Position numbers and translations under genes: made by a program. The notes under the pieces were generated by a model. That model was not told the origin of the DNA and ran no database searches. It saw nothing but the letters and a program-made list of their open reading frames with translations. This document shows, piece by piece, positions 58,324 to 64,000 of a DNA stretch of 64,000 bases (positions are counted from its first letter, which is position 1; the number at the start of each line of letters is the position of its first letter). Origin of the DNA: Sanguinoderma infundibulare (lineage: Eukaryota > Basidiomycota > Agaricomycetes > Polyporales > Polyporaceae); contig JAVLRN010000004.1 in the NCBI GenBank assembly GCA_032821775.1, positions 2,418,001 through 2,482,000 on the forward strand. The letters are read 5' to 3'.

Positions 58324-59253
58324 GGTCGGCACAGTGAGTATGTGGGATGCTTGCGGCGCTGAAAGTGTTGAGGGCACTTCTCTGCGTCTGGTGATCTTTT
58401 TATCTGGACCATCTTGATGACGCTATCCGCAGCTCTAGAACCGTTGATGCGAGTATTCCTGTACGCGGGCCATCGGCTATTCATTAGACAGCAGTGCCGA
58501 TGAATAAACTACACGTGTGAGAGGGCAGCCGTAATCAGCCGCTTCGGCAGGCACTAGTGGGAGCGCACTGTGGGACATGAAGTGGAGACTGGTCAATGTC
58601 CGCTGGATATAAGTGTCTGAAAGAATGAGGCCGATTGTATCGTATGCTCACGAACTCACCGAACTTTTACGAGCTTTGCAATTGGCGGTTGGAGTCTTAT
58701 AGTCGCTCCGCTTATCCCCACTAGGACAGGATGATCATACGAGATCGCAGTCGTGCGTGGGGCCTTGCAATTGGCTGCCTCAATGCTACCAAATGGTCAA
58801 CATAGTCATGTTTGGGTGGTCGCGGAGCTAACCATACCTTGTGGCGGACGATCGAGCAGGAGGACGACCACAATGCCACTACTCGGACTTGGTCACCTCG
58901 TGGACTTGAGGGCCCCTGAGGGGTGCCGGTCATGGTTAGGCTAGGGAGTGGAGAGGCGTACCCGCGTCAGCAACGAAGGAAAGACGGTCTCTGGTATGCG
59001 AGCCGGGCGCTAGACCTTCCTGATTGGGCGACTTCCCGAATGGGATGGAACGTTCTCGCGTGGTCGGGATCGTCCTCGTCCCAACTCAACTTACGCAGAC
59101 TCGCACATCCCCAGCTGTTCTCGAATAAGCCACGCACGCCGTCAGAGGACTCGAACATGTCATTCAGGTCAGCTATATACCCCGCCATTCTGGCCTGTCC
59201 ATCTTCACCAACACTCGCCGCTGACATTCTCAACTACACACACAACGACAACC
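58324..59253. other. Divergent promoter region with heat-shock-like elements
   Basis: No gene. It contains GAAcgTTC at 59048-59055 and TTCtcGAA at 59118-59125 (inverted nGAAn units) and a TATATA box at about 59172-59178, before the BAG gene. Confidence 0.6.
59048..59125 (+). promoter_or_regulatory. Heat-shock-element-like pairs upstream of the BAG gene
   Basis: GAACGTTC (59048-59055) and TTCTCGAA (59118-59125) are inverted GAA units with two-base spacing, the basic spacing of heat-shock elements. They lie 130-205 bp upstream of the ATG and 50-125 bp upstream of the TATA element. Confidence 0.45.
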
Positions 59254-61251
59254 ATGTTTTCAAACTACTACCCTACCGCCTCAGGCTCAGACTACCTCCG
59301 CGCTCTCGCAGAAGAACGTGCTGCCCGTGAGCAGTACGTCGCAGCCGTCCGTGCACAGGAGGAAGCTCGCGAACGCGCCGCTCGCGCTCGCGCCCTGCGG
59401 AACGCCTACACCTCCCCAAACGGCGTCTACTACGACGACGACTATCTCGCACCTTCTTACGGCGGCCTCGCCATGGAAATAGACCCCCTCGACGATGGTC
59501 TCGGTGCGTACTACCGCGACCCTAGCCCCAGGTCGCGCCCCGTCGGCTACCAGAGTCGGCGCCCCTTCGACTATGGGGCTAACCCGTACGTGGAACGTGC
59601 ATTCTTTCAAGATCAGCGCTGTAGGGAGTTGATGGAGGAGCAGAGGAGGAAGGAACTGCTGGAGTTGGAGAGGGAGAAGGAGCGGGTGCTTCTGGAAGAG
59701 GAACGCATCCGTAGTAGGATCCTTCACGAGGAGAGGCAGAAGGAAAAACTGTCTCGCCAGAAGATGTTGGAGGAGGAGAGAATCCGCAGTGCGCTCGAGG
59801 AGGAGAGGTTAAGGCATACCCTGCGCCAGCAGGAGGCAAGCCGCGAGCGCGAGCGCGCCGAGGTGGGTGCACAGCAGACGTCAGTCTATCCCCTCGACAT
59901 TCTTCGCGCTCTTGGACTTGCACCCCCTGCTTCAGCTCCCGTTTCAGAGGTGAGCAACCGCAGTTGTTTCACAGCCATAGATGCAGGAATGACTGGTCTT
60001 CAGGAGAGACTCCCTCGGGAAAGCACCTCAACTCCCGGCGTTCCTCGCCCCACGCGGACCCCCATCAGCCCATTCCCCTTCGGGCAGACATCCACCACCC
60101 AACCCCCGCGCGCGACATCCACAGCGAAGCAGACGCCGTCTCGATCTGCGCCTACCAACATCCCCGTTTCCTCGCCTACGAACACACCCAAGTCTGTCTC
60201 GACTCTGCCCACCCCCCAGCAGCTTGCAGCCGCGGAGCATATCATCAACGTGTACCGCGCCTACACCTCGCGTAAGGCCGCACTCGCGTCTATCGCAGCG
60301 ATTCGCAAGCGTTTCCTCGCCGCCCGCGCAGGCTTTGCGTTCCCCACCACGCTCGACTACGACATCGCCGGCGTCCCCACCACCGTGACGCTCGGCCCTC
60401 ACGCGAACGCCAAGGAGCTCGCGCGCGTCCCTGACATGCTCCAGGGCGCGCCACGCCTCGCGTATTCGCCGACGAATGCGCCGCTGCACGGGTACGAGGA
60501 GGAGCTGAATCGGATACTTGGCACGCTCGACGCGGTCGAGAGCGGAGGAGATGAGGGCGTGCGGGCCGCGAGGAGGGACCTTGCGCGCGCAGTCGAGAAG
60601 GAGGCGGGCCGGGTTGAGCGCTGGAGGGGCGTCGCGTGGAGGTGGTGGGCGGAGAGCCAGCGTGAGGCGGAGAAGGCTGCACCTGTGACGACCGAGAATA
60701 CTGAAGCGGTCGCATCCCACTCCGAGGCCCAAGGTGTTCCTGCTCAGGTCGTGGCGCGTTCGGAACCGCAAGCCGCTGCCTCCGCCGCCGAGCTGCAAGA
60801 GATCGAAGTTGTTCCTGTCGCGGCTCCCTTGGAGGTGGCCGAGACAATCGCGCCGACTGAAGCCTCGATGGAGATTGAGTCGGCACTAGCCCTACCGTAC
60901 CCAATCGTGCAGTCCACACATACAGCGCCCTCTCCTTCTGACGCCACTGCTGCATCTGCAAACATCCTCGTTCCCAGTCTACCGCCAGTCGCCGAGTCGG
61001 CGATTATACCCGACATCGAGATCACGCACGCCACATCGTCGTCCCAGGAAGCCGTGTTGGAGTCCGCGCTGCCTGCAACACCGGCGCTGTATCAGAACGA
61101 GCCGGAGGTGGAGGTCGAGCAGCCAAATGCCCCCACGCCCCGGCAAGACAAGCATACGGCTCTCGTGGTTGTGGACGCAGAGCCTCTTCCCGTTTTCCTG
61201 CACTTGGCGCAGAAGGAGCCTTTGACGGATGCGATGGAGCAGGCTGCGTGA
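59254..61251 (+). CDS. BAG-domain cochaperone with coiled coil
   Basis: Start MFSNYYPTASGSDYLRALAE, ATG at 59254 shortly after a TATATA element. Residues 18-55 are an Ala/Arg/Glu-rich helix. Residues 125-205 form a long coiled coil (EEQRRKELLELEREKERVLL and similar). A Pro/Ser/Thr-rich linker follows. An IQ-like helix (VYRAYTSRKAALASIAAIRK) comes around residue 330 and a BAG domain at about 330-470 (GYEEELNRILGTLDAVESGG, ARRDLARAVEKEAGRVERWR). The last 190 residues are acidic and low in complexity. 665 residues in a single open frame; an intron near 59950-60000 (GTGAGC..CAG) is possible and would shorten the linker. BAG proteins bind the Hsp70 ATPase domain and promote nucleotide release in the cytosol. 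Two heat-shock-like elements lie upstream. Confidence 0.85.
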   Translation: MFSNYYPTASGSDYLRALAEERAAREQYVAAVRAQEEARERAARARALRNAYTSPNGVYYDDDYLAPSYGGLAMEIDPLDDGLGAYYRDPSPRSRPVGYQSRRPFDYGANPYVERAFFQDQRCRELMEEQRRKELLELEREKERVLLEEERIRSRILHEERQKEKLSRQKMLEEERIRSALEEERLRHTLRQQEASRERERAEVGAQQTSVYPLDILRALGLAPPASAPVSEVSNRSCFTAIDAGMTGLQERLPRESTSTPGVPRPTRTPISPFPFGQTSTTQPPRATSTAKQTPSRSAPTNIPVSSPTNTPKSVSTLPTPQQLAAAEHIINVYRAYTSRKAALASIAAIRKRFLAARAGFAFPTTLDYDIAGVPTTVTLGPHANAKELARVPDMLQGAPRLAYSPTNAPLHGYEEELNRILGTLDAVESGGDEGVRAARRDLARAVEKEAGRVERWRGVAWRWWAESQREAEKAAPVTTENTEAVASHSEAQGVPAQVVARSEPQAAASAAELQEIEVVPVAAPLEVAETIAPTEASMEIESALALPYPIVQSTHTAPSPSDATAASANILVPSLPPVAESAIIPDIEITHATSSSQEAVLESALPATPALYQNEPEVEVEQPNAPTPRQDKHTALVVVDAEPLPVFLHLAQKEPLTDAMEQAA

Positions 61252-62029
61252 ACGTCGAGCGAGTCTTTGCGTATTCGTCGGGAAGAGGAGGGCGAGTTTA
61301 TCGAGGGGTGCAGTTTACCCTTCTGTCTTCGAGAATTTACTGCGTCTAGCGGACACATCTGTACAGTACATAGAGTGAAGATAATATGGATGTACGTGTA
61401 TCATCGCGCTCTTATGCATAAGTTATGTATTATAGCACTATCGTTGGCATGCAACTTGGGACTCGAGTCACCATTCGGTATGTTATACGCAGGTGGCACC
61501 AGTCCTGTGGAAAATGACTGGGGAGTCGCGAAAGGCCAGAACGGTAAACGTGGGCCTTACCTGGTGGGCACCTTCTCATAGTCAGAAGGTCAGTGCAGCA
61601 CTGGAAGCTGCCATAGATGATAGCGGTTGGACACTCATGAGCATGTAGCTTTGTCCCCTTCTTGTCGGTGCGCAGGCCTCTGCGTGAACAGGCATGAGGA
61701 GCGGCCGGCATGAACTCGAAGGTACGCACATGCTCGAATATTACAGGCAGTGCCTTGAGCCAGCTATGATGAGCGTTAGCGGTGTAGCGGACAGAACTGA
61801 TATGAAAAGGGGATACAGTGCGCACTCGACTATAGAGACTCGTAGCCGATTCATGGATGCGGGCCACCGAGCGAGGTCAATCCTCCGAGCGTGTCACCTC
61901 GTGCCCAGATGCGAGCGTTTAAAAGCCTGGACAAGAAGGCGTCTCCCATGCTCCCTTGGATGAATTTAGTTCTCAGGGTGATTTACATAAACCCCTTTCG
62001 CACAAGTAAACCAAGCACCAGGACCTTCC
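61252..62029. other. Intergenic, no gene recognised
   Basis: Between convergent ends of the BAG gene and the P450. Only overlapping short frames are seen. Confidence 0.6.
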
Positions 62030-64000
62030 TTAGTTCCTAGGTTCGATAGTCACCGGAACAGCCGGACGTGTGGCGGCGAAGTAATCCAGATAGTTCCTCT
62101 CATACTCCCGTGTATCCCACCCCTCCTTCAGCCGGAACCGGAACCTCTGCATCAGCGCGCACACGGCGGTGCGTATCTCCTGCATTGCCAGCCCCTTGCC
62201 CACACAGTTCATCGGGCCATGCGAGAATGCCATGAACGCCGCCTCGTTGTGCACGAGGTCTGAGCCGTCCAATTTCTTGCCTTGCTCTTGGTTCGGGAAG
62301 CGGGCGGCGTCGAGGGAGAGGTGGCCGGAGGCGACGAGCCAGCGCTCGGGCCAGAAGGCCGTGGGGAACGAGAAGTTGCGAGGGTCGCGGTGGAGGACGT
62401 ACGGTGCGACGAAGATGGCTGTTCCCGCGGGAAGCGTTCTGTCCAAGGCACCGTGAATCACCGGGCTTGTCGAGGAATAAGTAGGGGAATGGCCTCATGC
62501 ATACCTAGAACCTACGACAACGCCGGGGGAGTCGTGGGGGATTTGACGCGAGCTGCTCACCATGACAGGTGGGTATAGCCTCAGCGCCTCGTTTCTGGAT
62601 CATATCGGTCAGTTTGACATCGGTGTCGGAGCTCGCGCAGACCTGGAGGACTCACATAACCGCATTCAAATATACCATGTCCCGGTGATGGCGCGTAACG
62701 AGCGCATCTTCGCCAAGAGGATAGAACCTGTCGACTTCCTCTTGCAACGCCGCGTATGTGTCAGGATTCGTCGCTAGACAGAAGAAAATAGTAGTCAGTG
62801 TGCTCGCGGTCGTGTCTGACCCAGCGACGACGGCCAAGATGCCGTCATGGATGAGGTGCTCCATAGGCGGAGCCTGAACATGTGGGAGATCTTCATTGTT
62901 CTGTTTCGCGTTGGATCAACGAAATTGTTGGGGGGCCCTCGACCTTGAGAAAGGGTGTCGCACCAGATAATGAAAAAGATCCTTGGTGACCGACCCCCGC
63001 GCCATGCGGACCTTGACGCAATCTTGACCGTACTTGATGAACTTATTCAATGGGGCGACGGCGGCGGGTATCTTCCCCAGCCACAGGGCGGGGAAGGGGA
63101 TGTGACCGAAGACGGCGCCTAAACTGTGCGCGAATTTGAACATTAATCGTGCAAACTTAACTGTGACCAGGGTAGGAGGCTTACACGGTCCCATCTACGA
63201 GAATCTTCCGAATACCGGCTGTGTCGCCTTCCTGCAGCAGATTCGAGCCGCCGCCAAAGCTAGGCAACCCCGTCAGTGTCTACGACTAAAGCTTGACTTG
63301 TGAAGGAGAGCGCACGCCATGTCCGTCATAAAATCGTATCTGTGTGCCGATCAGGCACAAAGCAGGCAGTGTGTGAGTAGAGTACTCACGAGAAACGGTC
63401 AAACCATTCACTAAGGATCAACTCCCCTCGTTGTTCCGACAGCTTGTCTACAAGCTGTCGCACCCGCACGGCGTAGAGCTGTTCATACTCCTTGAGGGCC
63501 GCTGGGCTGAGGCCGCGAGCCCAAGGACGGCGACGGCGCAGATGCTCCTCTGTATCTGTGATGCCCACCAAGGGAACGTTCTTTGCTGACATGAGGCCCC
63601 CGATGAAGTCTGTGATCGTGAAACAGTTGAGGTTGTTGCCAAAGACAAGGGGGACGTGAAGGCTTACGTGGACCCTTCGAGATACCCGTGTTTCCGGATC
63701 CCCCAAAGACTTGTGGAATGACAGAGGGATCTCTGAACGAGAGGGCATTTGGACCTGAAGAGCAATGTGCAGTTGGTACGGACTCGAAGCGATCCGGAGG
63801 AATAAAGTGATTAGGTACCTATTCTGACAACTTCACCGTAGCGATCATGGAGGGATTCGAGGTACATTGGCTGGCGTCCCGTACCAACGATCGCTGCGTG
63901 CCAAAGCTTCGAGGTACGGCACCAAAAGGGTCCAGGATATTGTGCGAGCGGATGAACAGGCGACAGACGGTAGAGGATGACCGACAGAGTCAGTGTAATG
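62030..64000 (-). CDS. Cytochrome P450 monooxygenase, 5' end cut by window
   Basis: Minus-strand gene reaching the window edge. The visible N-terminal part ends a membrane anchor (ITLTLSVILYRLSPVHPLAQ) and has the proline hinge YPGPFWCRTSKLWHA, then GTGRQPMYLESLHDRYGEVV. Next come GPNALSFRDPSVIPQVFG, LRRRRPWARGLSPAALKEYE (C-helix WxxxR-like) and DFMTDMAFGG. The I-helix is VVAGSDTTASTLTTIFFCLA, the ExxR motif sits in NEALRLYPPV, the PERW motif in FPTAFWPERW, and the heme loop is FSHGPMNCVGKGLAMQEIR with the axial Cys. It ends ..VPVTIEPRN. Many short introns. All catalytic elements are present, so it is probably functional. The protein resembles CYP67/CYP5150-type basidiomycete P450s, by impression only. 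An NADPH-P450 reductase partner in the ER membrane is expected. Only the first few residues are missing. Confidence 0.92.

Noticed and set aside
60028..60961. Minus-strand frames of 223-256 codons
   Set aside because: Antisense to the BAG-domain gene; Arg-rich mirror of a GC-rich coding exon.
1..64000. tRNA, rRNA, CRISPR or autonomous transposase
   Set aside because: No tRNA T-loop with matching arms, no rRNA segment, no regularly spaced repeats and no transposase or reverse transcriptase motif could be found by reading.

Overview
The window looks like nuclear DNA from a basidiomycete fungus, probably an Agaricomycete of polypore type. The signs are genes split by many short introns (about 45-80 bp, GT..AG), TATA boxes 50-150 bp upstream of starts, and families typical of such fungi: a DUF6533 membrane protein, several tetraspan MARVEL-like proteins, an AEC carrier, a fungal Munc13-like protein and a microsomal cytochrome P450. 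No bacterial operons, rRNA, tRNA or CRISPR array were seen. Start and splice choices were made by eye, so exon edges are approximate.

Layout. 1-4.2 kb: two paralogous tetraspan genes on the minus strand, then a truncated FAD/GMC-type oxidoreductase. 4.2-9.7 kb: gene-poor, with a 174-bp foldback insertion and a possible decayed gene. 9.8-11.6 kb: DUF6533 protein (+). 12.6-13.4 kb: a third tetraspan gene (-). 15.6-16.8 kb and 30.3-31.5 kb: an inverted duplication of one uncharacterised gene, enclosing about 13.5 kb that holds an ER Hsp110/GRP170-type chaperone (LHS1), an MFSD1-like MFS transporter and an APC-family permease. 31.8-36.9 kb: two SRPBCC-fold paralogues on either side of an auxin-efflux-carrier-like protein. 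37.9-41.9 kb: a DUF7598-type tetraspan protein (+) and a fourth MARVEL-like tetraspan protein with a long Q/P/G-rich tail (-). 45-46 kb: a Ser/Pro-rich hypothetical protein. 46.9-53 kb: a large Munc13/Git1-like protein with a C2 domain. 53.9-55.9 kb: a membrane-anchored coiled-coil protein with heptad repeats. 56.8-58.3 kb: a medium-chain NADP-dependent reductase. 59.3-61.3 kb: a BAG-domain cochaperone. 62.0-64.0 kb: a cytochrome P450 cut by the window edge.

Most genes are independent transcription units and I see no biosynthetic cluster. Shared themes are membrane proteins (tetraspans and three transporter types), Hsp70 partners (LHS1 and the BAG protein, each with promoter motifs that fit its stress pathway) and local duplication: tetraspans, SRPBCC proteins, the inverted duplicate and tandem repeats near the coiled-coil gene. 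The most unusual signals are the 523-bp perfectly identical tract inside the otherwise diverged inverted duplicate, the foldback insertion with a paralogous uninterrupted site 2 kb away, and microexons of 12-13 nt that encode conserved motifs.
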